This document shows, in pieces, positions 8,999-17,446 of a stretch of 64,000 bases of DNA. The DNA is taken from contig JACPOK010000019.1 of NCBI GenBank assembly GCA_016191525.1, positions 780,007 through 844,006 on the forward strand. Reading direction: 5' to 3'. A program made the position numbers and the translations under genes. The notes below the pieces were generated by a model that saw only the letters and a list, made by a program, of their open reading frames with translations, did not search any database and was not told the DNA's origin. The stretch's first letter is position 1; each line of letters starts with the position of its first letter. The DNA is from Burkholderiales bacterium. GTDB taxonomy: Bacteria > Pseudomonadota > Gammaproteobacteria > Burkholderiales > Burkholderiaceae_C.

Positions 8999-9006
8999 CA
9001 GGCAAC

Positions 9007-9036
9007 AAAAAACCGCCCGGAGGCGGTTGTTTGCTC
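9007..9036. terminator. Bidirectional rho-independent terminator
   Basis: AACCGCC (9011-9017), loop CGGA, GGCGGTT (9022-9028), flanked by a run of A on the left and a T-rich tract on the right. It can end the DUF3579 transcript rightwards and the rpsT transcript leftwards. Confidence 0.75.
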
Positions 9037-9104
9037 TTTGCTGGCAGCGCACCCGTTTCAAACGGCGCAGGCCGGGAAGGCCTGCGGGCTGTTTGCCTGA
9101 AAGG

Positions 9105-9416
9105 TCAGGCGGCCTTGGGGGCGGCGATGGCCAGGGCTTTCACCTTGGCTGCCAGGCGGCTCTTGTCGCGAGCGGCCTTGTTCTTGTGGAAGATTTCCTT
9201 GTCGGCAACCTTGTCCACGATGCTCTGGGCCTTGGCGAAGAGTTCGGTCGCCTTGGCCTTGTCGCCCGAAGCGACGGCCTTCTCGACGTTCTTCACCGCG
9301 GTGCGGTATTTGGAGCGCAGGGACGTGTTGGCTGCGTTGAGCTTGACGTCCTGGCGTGCGCGTTTACGGCCCGACGCGAGGCGCGGGTTCTTTTTCTTGG
9401 GTTTGGCTGATGCCAT
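9105..9416 (-). CDS. rpsT: 30S ribosomal protein S20
   Basis: A 103-residue, Lys/Ala/Arg-rich protein with the S20 pattern [51 protein letters not shown] and [17 protein letters not shown]. It binds 16S rRNA early in 30S assembly. AAGGACC precedes the ATG. It lies between lepB and the shared terminator and diverges from murJ; an rpsT-mviN(murJ) neighbourhood is common in proteobacteria. Confidence 0.97.
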   Translation of the reverse strand: MASAKPKKKNPRLASGRKRARQDVKLNAANTSLRSKYRTAVKNVEKAVASGDKAKATELFAKAQSIVDKVADKEIFHKNKAARDKSRLAAKVKALAIAAPKAA

Positions 9417-9488
9417 GGTGATAGGTCCTTGTGTCTGAGGATGAAGCCAGCAAAGCCCTCAATTATAGCCCCTGCCGGCATTCCCGCT

Positions 9489-10283
9489 TCAGAGGGCCGT
9501 CCAGAACCGCTCCAGGTCGGAAAAGTTCACGATCACGCGCACGGCCTTGCCGTACACCTCGCGCGGGTCCAGGAAGCCCCAGATCCGTGAATCGGCCGAG
9601 TTGTCGCGGTTGTCGCCCATCATCAGGTAGCGCCCGGCGGGCACGGTGCAGCGCCAGGACTGCGCCGACACCACCTGGCAGGCCTGCGGCTCCCCGGCGG
9701 CCCAGGCCTGGGGCGGCACCATGGCGCCGGGCCGGTTGGCATCCAGCTTGATGATTCGCTCGCGCCCGGCGGCGGTTTCGTGAACGAACACCTGGCCGGT
9801 GTCCTCAGGCTTGGCCGGGTAGGCGGGATCCAGCGCCGCCTGGAAGGGCTGGCCGTTGAGGCTGACCACGCCGCGGTCGTAGGTGACCACGTCGCCCGGC
9901 AGGCCGACCAGGCGCTTGACGTACAGCGTGGACACATCCAGCGGGTAGCGGAACACCACCACGTCGCCGCGCTCGGGCTGGCCGGTTTCAATCGCGGTGT
10001 TGGTGAAGGGCAGGCGCGGCCCGTAGGCCAGCTTGTTGACCAGCAGATAGTCGCCCACCCGCAGTGTCGGCTCCATGGAGCCCGTTGGCACCTTCGGCCA
10101 GTCGGCCAGCGCCACCCGGCCGAAGAGGATGAGCGCGAACACGCCGAACAGCTCGGCGCCCCAGGTTACCCACAGCGGCTTGGCCGCCTGCGCCTTGCGG
10201 CGGCGCGCGAGCAGCCAGCACACGCCGGTGACGGCGGTGCCCATGCTGAGGTATTCGAGGATGCTGATGCCGATCTCGTTCAT
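9489..10283 (-). CDS. Signal peptidase I, probably a second paralogue
   Basis: A 264-residue inner-membrane serine protease. Two N-terminal transmembrane segments are followed by PTGSMEPTL (catalytic Ser), YVKRLVGLPGD (catalytic Lys) and MGDNRDNSADSRIWG (box E). The ATG at 10283 has GGGAGA upstream and is preferred to an earlier in-frame start. In Burkholderiales the main lepB usually lies in lepA-lepB-rnc-era; this copy lies beside rpsT and murJ and is on the short side, so it may be a paralogue (inference). Confidence 0.93.
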   Translation of the reverse strand: MNEIGISILEYLSMGTAVTGVCWLLARRRKAQAAKPLWVTWGAELFGVFALILFGRVALADWPKVPTGSMEPTLRVGDYLLVNKLAYGPRLPFTNTAIETGQPERGDVVVFRYPLDVSTLYVKRLVGLPGDVVTYDRGVVSLNGQPFQAALDPAYPAKPEDTGQVFVHETAAGRERIIKLDANRPGAMVPPQAWAAGEPQACQVVSAQSWRCTVPAGRYLMMGDNRDNSADSRIWGFLDPREVYGKAVRVIVNFSDLERFWTAL

Positions 10284-10343
10284 GGCGTTCTCCCGTAGGC
10301 AATGCCCAGCCACTATAAACTTCAGGCCGCATCGATTGCCTCA

Positions 10344-11909
10344 ATGAGCCTTTTCAAAGCCGCATCCACCGTTTCCCTCTGGACCCTGGCCTCCCGCGTC
10401 ACCGGGCTGGTGCGCGAGCTGCTGATGGCCTCCACCTTCGGGGCCAATTCGCTGACGGATGCGTTCAACGTCGCATTCCGCATTCCCAACCTGTTTCGCA
10501 AGCTGTTCGGCGAGGGGGCCTTCAGCCAGGCCTTTGTGCCGGCGCTGGCGCATACCAGGGAGCGCGACGGGGAAGAGGTGACGCGCCGCCTGGTCGACAG
10601 CGTGGCCACGGTGCTGGCCTGGATCCTGCTGCTGACCTGCGGGCTGGGCGTAGCCGGCGCGCCGGTGCTGGTCTGGGCGTTGGCCAGCGGCTTCAAACAG
10701 GACCCGCACAGCTTCGAGGCAGCGGTGCTGATGACGCGCTTCATGTTCCCCTACATCGGCTTCATGTCGCTGGTGGCGCTGTCGGCGGGGGTGCTCAATA
10801 CATGGCGGCGCTTCGCCGTGCCGGCGGCCACGCCGGTGCTGCTGAACGTCGCCATGATCGCCGCGGCCTGGCTGGGCGCGCCGTGGTTCAAGTCGATGGG
10901 CATCGAGCCGATCTACGCCATGGCGGGCGGCGTGATGCTGGGCGGCCTGCTGCAGCTGCTGGTGCAGATTCCCGCGCTGCACCGGCTGGGGCTGCTGCCG
11001 CGCATAGGCATCGCCTGGACGCGCATCCGTGATGCCTGGCGCGACCCCGGCGTGCGCGAGGTGGCGGCCATGATGGCGCCCGCGCTGCTGGGCGTCGGCG
11101 TGGCGCAGATCTCGCTGATGATCAACACGCAGATCGCCTCCTGGCTGGCGCCGGGCAGCGTGACCTGGCTGGGCTATGCCGACCGGCTGATGGAATTCCC
11201 CACCGCCATGCTGGGCGTGGCGCTGGGCGTGGTGCTGATGCCGCAACTGGCCGGCGCGAGGGCCAGCAACGACAGCGAACGCTACTCGGCCATGCTGGAC
11301 TGGGGCCTGCGCCTGGTGGTGTTGCTGGGCGTGCCCAGCTCGGTCGCGCTGCTGGCGTTCAACGAGCCGCTGGTGGCCACGCTGTTCCATTACGGCGCCT
11401 TCAAGGACAGCGACGTGCAGCAGGTGGCGCTGGCGCTGGCCGGCTACGGCGCCGGCCTGGTCGGGCTGGTGGCCATCAAGGTGCTGGCCCCCGGGTTTTA
11501 CGCCAGCCAGGACATGAAGACGCCGGTGCGCATCGCCATCACCGTGCTGGTGCTCACGCAGCTGCTGAACATCGCGCTGGTGCCGCTGTTCCGGCACGCC
11601 GGCCTGGCGCTGTCGATCGGCCTGGGCGCGCTGATCAATGCGGGGCTGTTGCTGGCCGGCCTGCTGCGGCGCGGAAGCTACAAGCCGATGCCGGGCTGGG
11701 GCGTGTTCGCGCTGCAGGTGATTGCCGCCAGCGCGCTGCTGGCGGTGTTCCTGATGTGGGGTGCTTCCCACTTCGCCTGGACCGCCATGCGCGCCGAGGC
11801 GTGGAAGCGGGCCGGCCTGATGGCGCTGATGCTGGCTGGCTCCGGTGCCATTTATTTCATGGCGCTGGCAGCGGCGGGCGTGAAGCTGCGCCAGTTTGCA
11901 ACGCGCTGA
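10344..11909 (+). CDS. murJ: Lipid II flippase
   Basis: A 521-residue polytopic membrane protein of the MOP superfamily, predicted 14 transmembrane helices. It moves lipid II across the inner membrane for peptidoglycan synthesis. MSLFKAASTVSLWTLASRVT, RELLMASTFGANSLTDAF and RIPNLFRKLFGEGAFSQAF are near-invariant MurJ segments. The ATG at 10344 is chosen because it begins this conserved N-terminus; the frame is open slightly upstream. Confidence 0.96.
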   Translation: MSLFKAASTVSLWTLASRVTGLVRELLMASTFGANSLTDAFNVAFRIPNLFRKLFGEGAFSQAFVPALAHTRERDGEEVTRRLVDSVATVLAWILLLTCGLGVAGAPVLVWALASGFKQDPHSFEAAVLMTRFMFPYIGFMSLVALSAGVLNTWRRFAVPAATPVLLNVAMIAAAWLGAPWFKSMGIEPIYAMAGGVMLGGLLQLLVQIPALHRLGLLPRIGIAWTRIRDAWRDPGVREVAAMMAPALLGVGVAQISLMINTQIASWLAPGSVTWLGYADRLMEFPTAMLGVALGVVLMPQLAGARASNDSERYSAMLDWGLRLVVLLGVPSSVALLAFNEPLVATLFHYGAFKDSDVQQVALALAGYGAGLVGLVAIKVLAPGFYASQDMKTPVRIAITVLVLTQLLNIALVPLFRHAGLALSIGLGALINAGLLLAGLLRRGSYKPMPGWGVFALQVIAASALLAVFLMWGASHFAWTAMRAEAWKRAGLMALMLAGSGAIYFMALAAAGVKLRQFATR

Positions 11910-11966
11910 AGCAGGCGTTGCGCGGGCGCGCTTGACGGGCGGCGGCGGCTCCATTACAAAGAACTC

Positions 11967-12818
11967 ATGCGGCTGAACCTGAGCGCTCCGACACCCCTCG
12001 AGTACTTCGGCTCGCTGGTGCAAAGCGATGACCATTTCCCGCTGCTGGAAGCCGCTGTCAGCGTGGCCCAGGACGAATACCCCGACCTCGATGTCCAGCA
12101 GGTTCTGGGCGACGTGGACCAGCTGCTGGCCCGGCTGAAGCGCCGCCTGCCGACCGACGCCGCCCCGCTGCAAAGGCTGCGCGCGCTCAACCAGTTCTTC
12201 TTTCGCGACCTGAGCTTCGGCGGCAACGTCAACGATTACTGCGACCCCGACAACAGCTACCTGAACGTGGTGCTGCGCACGCGGCGCGGCATCCAGATTT
12301 CGCTGGCCGTGCTGTGGATCGAGCTGGCCCAGGGCCTGGGGCTGCATGCGCGCGGCGTGTGCTTCCCGGGGCACTTCATGGTCAAGGTCAACCTGCCCAA
12401 GGGCCAGGTGGTGATCGACCCGTTCACGGGCCAGTCCCTCTCGCGCGAGGAACTGTCGGAGCGGCTGGAGCCCTACAAGCGGCGCAGCGGCCTGGTCGAT
12501 GAATTCGAGGTGCCGCTGGGGCTGTACCTGCAGGCCGCGCCGCCGCGCGACATCATCGCGCGCGTATTGCGCAACCTGAAGGAAATCCACCGGGCCCAGG
12601 AAGACTGGCAGCGCCTGATCGCGGTGCAGGACCGGCTGGTGATCCTGTTGCCTGACGCCTGGGCCGAGTTCCGCGACCGGGGCCTGGCCCATGCCGAGCA
12701 GGGCCACAGCTCGCAGGCCGTGATGGACCTGGAAACCTATCTGGTGCATGCCCAGGATGCGCTGGACATCGACGCCATCGCCGACCGCGTGGCCGACCTG
12801 CGCCGCGCGCGGAACTAA
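11967..12818 (+). CDS. SirB1/transglutaminase-like family protein
   Basis: A 283-residue soluble protein. NQFFFRDLSFGGNVNDYCDP, YLNVVLRTRRGIQISLAVLW and GVCFPGHFMVKV are hallmarks of the SirB1 family, a transglutaminase-like fold; the Cys in GVCFPGHF and nearby His recall its catalytic residues. The C-terminal third is helical, TPR-like. Function in cells is poorly known. It follows murJ by 57 bases on the same strand. Confidence 0.85.
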   Translation: MRLNLSAPTPLEYFGSLVQSDDHFPLLEAAVSVAQDEYPDLDVQQVLGDVDQLLARLKRRLPTDAAPLQRLRALNQFFFRDLSFGGNVNDYCDPDNSYLNVVLRTRRGIQISLAVLWIELAQGLGLHARGVCFPGHFMVKVNLPKGQVVIDPFTGQSLSREELSERLEPYKRRSGLVDEFEVPLGLYLQAAPPRDIIARVLRNLKEIHRAQEDWQRLIAVQDRLVILLPDAWAEFRDRGLAHAEQGHSSQAVMDLETYLVHAQDALDIDAIADRVADLRRARN

Positions 12819-12895
12819 ATGGCCCCCACGCTCACTTCGTTCGCTGCCCCCCGAGGGGGCGTAGCCGCTTTGAGGCGGCTCGGCAGCGGCTAGGC
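12819..12895. repeat. GC-rich intergenic repeat with two hairpins
   Basis: GCCCCC (12846-12851) pairs with GGGGGC (12855-12860), and AGCCGC (12863-12868) with GCGGCT (12875-12880). The sequence between the two convergent genes begins GGCCCCCACGCTCACTTCG, a form I recognise as a frequent intergenic element in Comamonadaceae genomes. It could act as a terminator or REP-like element. Only one copy was seen here. Confidence 0.55.
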
Positions 12896-12900
12896 CCTTT

Positions 12901-13755
12901 TCAGGCGCCCTGCTTCAGGAAGCGCGGAATCTGCTGCCCTTCGCGGGGCGCCACCACCTGCTTGAGCACGCGCTGGGCGGGTGCGGCAGTGCGCGTGGCG
13001 CTCGAAAGCACCGACAGGCGCGCACCGTGGATCAATGCGTCCTGAGCCGGCATCAGGCTGTTGGGCCGCGAGCTGCCCAGCCGCTCGGCGCCGGCTGGTG
13101 TGGGGTCGTTGGCGGCCTGCAGCGGCTGGAGCACCGGCTTCATCCATTCGAGGATGGGCGCCCACTGGGCCAGGTCGGCTTCCACTTGCGCCGGGGCCAG
13201 GTCAAAAATCGTCAAGCCGCGCTCCAGGCTGCGCACATAAAGCTGGGTCTCGCGCAGCACGCCCAGGAACGGCAAGCCCAGGCCATCGGACCATTCGCGC
13301 AGCACCGCGCCGGCGCGGGTGCGGGCATCGATGCGCATGCCTACGGTAGCCAGACGGCAGCGGCCGCTGGCCACGCGGGGCAGGGCCATCAGCTCGGCAT
13401 GGCAGGCAGCGGCGGACTCACGGTCAAAGACCGAATGGCACACCGGCATCACGATGGCGTCGGCGAACATCACCACGCGCGCCAGCTCGAAGCCGTGAAT
13501 GCCACCTGGCGTGTCCAGCACCACGTGGGTGATGCCGCTCGGCACGCGAAGCACGTTTTTCTGGTCCAGCGCCCAGGGCGCGATCTGCGGCAAAGCAGGG
13601 TCGCGCCGCTTGAGCCAGGCCCGGCTCGACTGCTGGCGGTCCACATCGCCCAGCATCACCGAATGGCCCTGCCGCGCGCACCAGGCTGCCAGGTGCGCGG
13701 CCAGCGTGCTTTTGCCGCTGCCGCCCTTGCGGTTCACGACTGCGATCACAGGCAT
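12901..13755 (-). CDS. Solitary ParA-family ATPase
   Basis: A 284-residue MinD/ParA-type ATPase. The deviant Walker A motif KGGSGKST lies at 10-17, and VVLDTPGGIHG provides the Walker B/switch region. It resembles orphan ParA proteins that position cargo or plasmid partition ATPases, but no ParB or parS site is nearby. The C-terminal ~70 residues are Pro/Ala/Ser-rich and not part of the fold. Target cargo is unknown. Confidence 0.88.
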   Translation of the reverse strand: MPVIAVVNRKGGSGKSTLAAHLAAWCARQGHSVMLGDVDRQQSSRAWLKRRDPALPQIAPWALDQKNVLRVPSGITHVVLDTPGGIHGFELARVVMFADAIVMPVCHSVFDRESAAACHAELMALPRVASGRCRLATVGMRIDARTRAGAVLREWSDGLGLPFLGVLRETQLYVRSLERGLTIFDLAPAQVEADLAQWAPILEWMKPVLQPLQAANDPTPAGAERLGSSRPNSLMPAQDALIHGARLSVLSSATRTAAPAQRVLKQVVAPREGQQIPRFLKQGA

Positions 13756-13892
13756 GGGGTTCTTTCGGTTGATGGAACGGGAGATACAGTTTGGTACAAA
13801 AAGGCGTGGCCGTCCAGCCCGGCCCAGCAGCCGGTGCTAGAAATTTTGTAGCAAAGCAACGTGTGGCGGGGCCGCCCCACGGATGGGCAGGC

Positions 13893-14924
13893 TTAGCCGA
13901 CGGTGACGGGCGCGCCCGTTCCGCGGGCGAAGATGGCACCGATTTCGTGCACCGTTTCGCCGGCCGAGCGCAGCGTGGCAGCCGTGGCCTCGGCATGGGC
14001 CGCCTCCACCACCACCACCATGCCGATGCCGTTGTTGAAGGTGCGGTTCATCTCGAAGTCATCGATGCCTGCCGTTTTCTGCAGCCAGGCGAACAGTTCG
14101 CTCTGGGGCCAGCTGCCCTTTTTCAGCTGGGCCGCCGTGCCTTCGGGCAGCACGCGCGGGATGTTTTCCAGCAGGCCGCCGCCCGTGATGTGGGCCAGTG
14201 CCTTGATGGGGTGTGCCGCCAGAGCGGCCAGCACGTTCTTGACGTACAGGCGCGTGGGTTCCATCACGGCGTCGCGGAACGGCTTGCCGTCCAGCGTGGC
14301 GGGCAGGGTGCCGGCCGCCCGCTCGATGCACTTGCGCACCAGCGAAAAGCCGTTGGAGTGCAGGCCGCTGGAAGCCAGGCCCAGCACCACGTCGCCGGGC
14401 TTCACGTCCTTGCCCGTGAGGATTTTCGATTTTTCGACCGCGCCTACCGCGAAGCCGGCCAGGTCGTATTCGCCGGCGGGGTACATGCCGGGCATTTCCG
14501 CCGTTTCGCCGCCGATCAGCGCGCAGCCCGAAAGCTCGCAGCCGCGGGCGATACCGCCGATCACGGCGGCGGCGGTATCCACGTGCAGCTTGCCGCAGGC
14601 GAAGTAGTCCAGGAAAAACAGCGGCTCGGCGCCCTGCACCAGCACGTCGTTGACGCTCATGGCCACCAGGTCGATGCCCACGGTGTCGTGCATGTCCCAT
14701 TCGAAGGCCAGCTTCAGCTTGGTGCCCACGCCGTCGGTGCCGCTCACCAGCACGGGTTCCCGGTAGCGCTTGGGCACCTCGAACAGCGCGCCAAAGCCGC
14801 CGATGCCGGCCAGCACGCCCTCGCGCATCGTCTTTTTGGCGAGCGGCTTGATGCGCTCGACCAGCGCGTCCCCCGCGTCGATGTCCACGCCGGCGTCTTT
14901 GTAGGAGAGAGGGGATTGGGTCAT
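13893..14924 (-). CDS. purM: Phosphoribosylaminoimidazole synthetase (AIR synthase)
   Basis: A 343-residue cytosolic enzyme that closes FGAM to AIR, step 5 of purine biosynthesis. [20 protein letters not shown] at the N-terminus, [26 protein letters not shown] and [13 protein letters not shown] are diagnostic. Length is normal. It diverges from perM, a frequent purM-perM-hda arrangement in proteobacteria. Confidence 0.97.
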   Translation of the reverse strand: MTQSPLSYKDAGVDIDAGDALVERIKPLAKKTMREGVLAGIGGFGALFEVPKRYREPVLVSGTDGVGTKLKLAFEWDMHDTVGIDLVAMSVNDVLVQGAEPLFFLDYFACGKLHVDTAAAVIGGIARGCELSGCALIGGETAEMPGMYPAGEYDLAGFAVGAVEKSKILTGKDVKPGDVVLGLASSGLHSNGFSLVRKCIERAAGTLPATLDGKPFRDAVMEPTRLYVKNVLAALAAHPIKALAHITGGGLLENIPRVLPEGTAAQLKKGSWPQSELFAWLQKTAGIDDFEMNRTFNNGIGMVVVVEAAHAEATAATLRSAGETVHEIGAIFARGTGAPVTVG

Positions 14925-15018
14925 GAAAGGTGTGGCTGAAGGAGGAGGCGGCGGGGCGGGCGGCTCGGCCCGATAGAATTTGCCAAGATTTTAACGGCGG
15001 GCACCCCGGCCCTCCCGC

Positions 15019-16089
15019 ATGCAATTCACCTCCACCCAAAAACGCGCCGCCGCCTGGATCCTCATCGCCATCGTGGCCGTGCTGGCGCTGTGGCGGCTCG
15101 GGCCGGTGCTGACGCCGTTCGTGGTGGCCGCCGTGCTGGCCTACGCGCTGACGCCGCTGGTGGACCGGCTGGACGAGCTGGGCCGCGGCCGGCTGCCCCG
15201 CGTGGTGGCGGTGATCATCGTCGAGCTGCTGTTCATCCTGGCGCTGCTGTGCCTGTTCCTGCTGATCGTCCCGATCATGGCCAAGGAGCTGCCCCTGATG
15301 CGGGAGCAGCTGCCGGTGCTGTTCGACAAATTGGACTCGACCCTGGCGCCGTGGCTGGCCCAGTACGGCATCAAGGTGTCGCTGGACGTCGGCAGCCTCA
15401 AGGCGCTGGCACTCAAATACCTCAATGCCAACTACGAGGAGGCTTTTTCCTCCGTGCTGTCGTCCCTGAAGCTGGGCGGCAGCGTGGCCCTCACCGTGAT
15501 CGGCAACCTGGTGCTGATCCCGGTGGCGCTGTTCTATCTGTTGATGGACTGGGACCGCTTTGTCGCCAAGGCGCTGGAACTGGTGCCGCCGCGTGCCCGC
15601 GCCGGCGTGGACTCCTTCGCCGCAGAGGCCGACGCGGTGCTGGGCCAGTACCTGCGCGGCCAGCTGCTGGTGATGCTGACCATGGCGGTGTTCTACAGCG
15701 TCGGCCTGGCCCTGTTCGGCCTGGACCTGGCGCTGCCCATCGGCTTTTTCACCGGCCTGGCCATGTTCGTGCCTTACCTGGGGTTTGGCATCGGCCTCAT
15801 CCTGGCCACGCTGGCGGGGCTGCTGCAGTTCGCCTCTGCGAAGGCGCTGGTGATGGTGGCGGTGGTCTACGGCGTCGGCCAGATGGTGGAAGGCTTTTAC
15901 TTCACGCCCCGTTTCGTAGGTGAGCGTATCGGCCTGCACCCGCTGGCGGTGATCTTCGCGTTGCTGGCGTTCGGCCAGCTGTTCGGCTTTGTCGGCGTGC
16001 TGGTGGCCCTGCCGGCCAGCGCCGTGCTGCTGGTGGGAATCCGCCGGCTGCGCAAGAGCTACATGGGCAGCAAGCTGTACCAGAACTGA
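15019..16089 (+). CDS. AI-2E/PerM-family permease
   Basis: A 356-residue integral membrane protein with about eight predicted helices: three N-terminal, a soluble segment, and a C-terminal group including FVPYLGFGIGLILAT and VVYGVGQMVEGFYFTPRFVG, both typical of the family. These proteins export small molecules or ions; AI-2 export is shown only for some members. First gene of the overlapping operon perM-hda-HAD-pcnB-folK-MFS; its TGA overlaps the hda ATG by one base. Confidence 0.9.
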   Translation: MQFTSTQKRAAAWILIAIVAVLALWRLGPVLTPFVVAAVLAYALTPLVDRLDELGRGRLPRVVAVIIVELLFILALLCLFLLIVPIMAKELPLMREQLPVLFDKLDSTLAPWLAQYGIKVSLDVGSLKALALKYLNANYEEAFSSVLSSLKLGGSVALTVIGNLVLIPVALFYLLMDWDRFVAKALELVPPRARAGVDSFAAEADAVLGQYLRGQLLVMLTMAVFYSVGLALFGLDLALPIGFFTGLAMFVPYLGFGIGLILATLAGLLQFASAKALVMVAVVYGVGQMVEGFYFTPRFVGERIGLHPLAVIFALLAFGQLFGFVGVLVALPASAVLLVGIRRLRKSYMGSKLYQN

Positions 16090-16763
16090 TGAAGCAGATC
16101 GCCCTGGACATCGGGCTGGCCGCGGGGCCCACGCTTTCCAGCTTTTTCGCGGGCTCCAATGAGGCGGCCCTGCGCCACCTTCAGCTGTGGGCGGGCAGCC
16201 CCACGCGCTCGCCGGTGCCGACCTACTTGTGGGGCGCCAGCGGCAGCGGCAAGACCCACCTGCTCAAAGCCGTTGAGTCGTCGCTGCGCGAGCAGGGCGC
16301 CACCGCCGGCTGGCTGGACGCATCGGTGCTCGAGCCGCCGGCATTCAACGAATCGTGGGCGGTGGTTCTGCTCGATGACGTGCACCTGTACACCGCCGTG
16401 CAGCAGCACGCGGCTTTCAACTGGTTTGTCAACGCCCAGACCCACCAGCGTGGTGTGCTGGCCGCCGGCGGCCTGCCGCCTTCCCACCTGAAGCTGCGGG
16501 AAGACCTGCGCACCCGGCTGGGCTGGGGCCATGTGTTCGCGCTGCAGGTGCTGTCGGAGCCGGAGCGCCGGGCGGTGCTGCGCCAGCAGGCCGACGCGCG
16601 CGGCGTGTTCCTGGGCGACGAGGTGATGGACTTCATGCTGACGCGCTTCTCGCGTGACCTCGGCAGCCTGGTGGCGCTGCTGGACCAGCTGGACGGCTAC
16701 GCCCTGCAGACCAAGCGCGCCATCACCATCCCGCTGATCAAGTCGATGCTGGAGAGCGAGTGA
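16089..16763 (+). CDS. hda: DnaA regulatory inactivator Hda
   Basis: A 224-residue AAA+ protein related to DnaA domain III. QIALDI (3-8) is the sliding-clamp-binding motif at the extreme N-terminus, GASGSGKTH (49-57) the Walker A, and VVLLDDVHLY the Walker B. With the DNA-loaded clamp it stimulates DnaA-ATP hydrolysis to prevent re-initiation. It sits directly after perM, as in many gammaproteobacteria and betaproteobacteria. Confidence 0.94.
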   Translation: MKQIALDIGLAAGPTLSSFFAGSNEAALRHLQLWAGSPTRSPVPTYLWGASGSGKTHLLKAVESSLREQGATAGWLDASVLEPPAFNESWAVVLLDDVHLYTAVQQHAAFNWFVNAQTHQRGVLAAGGLPPSHLKLREDLRTRLGWGHVFALQVLSEPERRAVLRQQADARGVFLGDEVMDFMLTRFSRDLGSLVALLDQLDGYALQTKRAITIPLIKSMLESE

Positions 16764-17446
16764 GCCAAGCCATGAAGAAACTGGCGCTGTTCGACCTGGA
16801 CCACACGCTGCTGCCGATCGACTCGGACTACTCCTGGGGCGTGTTCACCAACGACATCGGCTGGACCGACCCGGTCTCGTTCAAGCAGCGGAACGATGAG
16901 TTCTACGAGCACTACAAGGCCGGCACGCTGGACATCCATGACTATGTGCGTTTCGCGACCGACGCGGTACGCGTGAAGGGCGCCGCCGCGGCCGGGCAGG
17001 CCCACCAGCGGTTCATGCGCGAGGTGGTGCAGCCCGAACTGCGGAGCGAGGCGCTGGAGCTGGTGCGCGGCCACGCGCAGGCCGGCGACGAAGTGGTGAT
17101 CGTCACTGCCACCAATGAATTCGTGACGCGGCCCATCGCGCAGGCCTTCGGCGTGCGGGAGCTGATCGCTGTCGAGCTGGAACGCGGCGCGGATGGCTGG
17201 ATCACCGGCGCCATCCTGGGCGTGCCGTCGGCGCGCGAGGGAAAAGTCACCCGCGTTTCGCAGTGGCTGGCGGCGCGCGGCTGGGGCTGGGACAGCGTGG
17301 ACAGCACTTTTTACACCGATTCCGTCAACGACCTGGCCCTGCTGGAGAAGGTCAACCACCCCGTCGCCACCAATCCCGACGCGCGCCTGCGCGCCATCGC
17401 CCAGGCGCGTGGCTGGCGCATACTCGACCTGTTTGACAAGAAATGA
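16760..17446 (+). CDS. HAD-IB phosphatase (SerB-like)
   Basis: A 228-residue haloacid dehalogenase-type hydrolase. FDLDHTLLP holds the nucleophile and acid-base Asp pair, VIVTATNEF motif II, and FYTDSVNDLALLE motif IV. It resembles phosphoserine-phosphatase-like members of subfamily IB; the substrate is not evident. A GTG at 16760 overlaps the hda stop (GTGA) and has GGAG five bases upstream; the ATG at 16772 is the alternative start with a poorer ribosome site. Confidence 0.87.
   Translation: MSQAMKKLALFDLDHTLLPIDSDYSWGVFTNDIGWTDPVSFKQRNDEFYEHYKAGTLDIHDYVRFATDAVRVKGAAAAGQAHQRFMREVVQPELRSEALELVRGHAQAGDEVVIVTATNEFVTRPIAQAFGVRELIAVELERGADGWITGAILGVPSAREGKVTRVSQWLAARGWGWDSVDSTFYTDSVNDLALLEKVNHPVATNPDARLRAIAQARGWRILDLFDKK

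Noticed and set aside
10341..12749. Very long open frame opposite murJ and the SirB1-family gene
   Set aside because: Composition is GC-driven, rich in His/Gln/Arg/Ala, with no domain; it mirrors two well-supported genes.
12901..13755. A plasmid-type partition locus around the ParA gene
   Set aside because: No ParB, parS-like repeats or replication gene nearby; surroundings are chromosomal housekeeping genes.
13756..13892. Terminator between purM and the ParA gene
   Set aside because: Self-complementary bases are present, but no stable stem followed by a T-run in the right direction.
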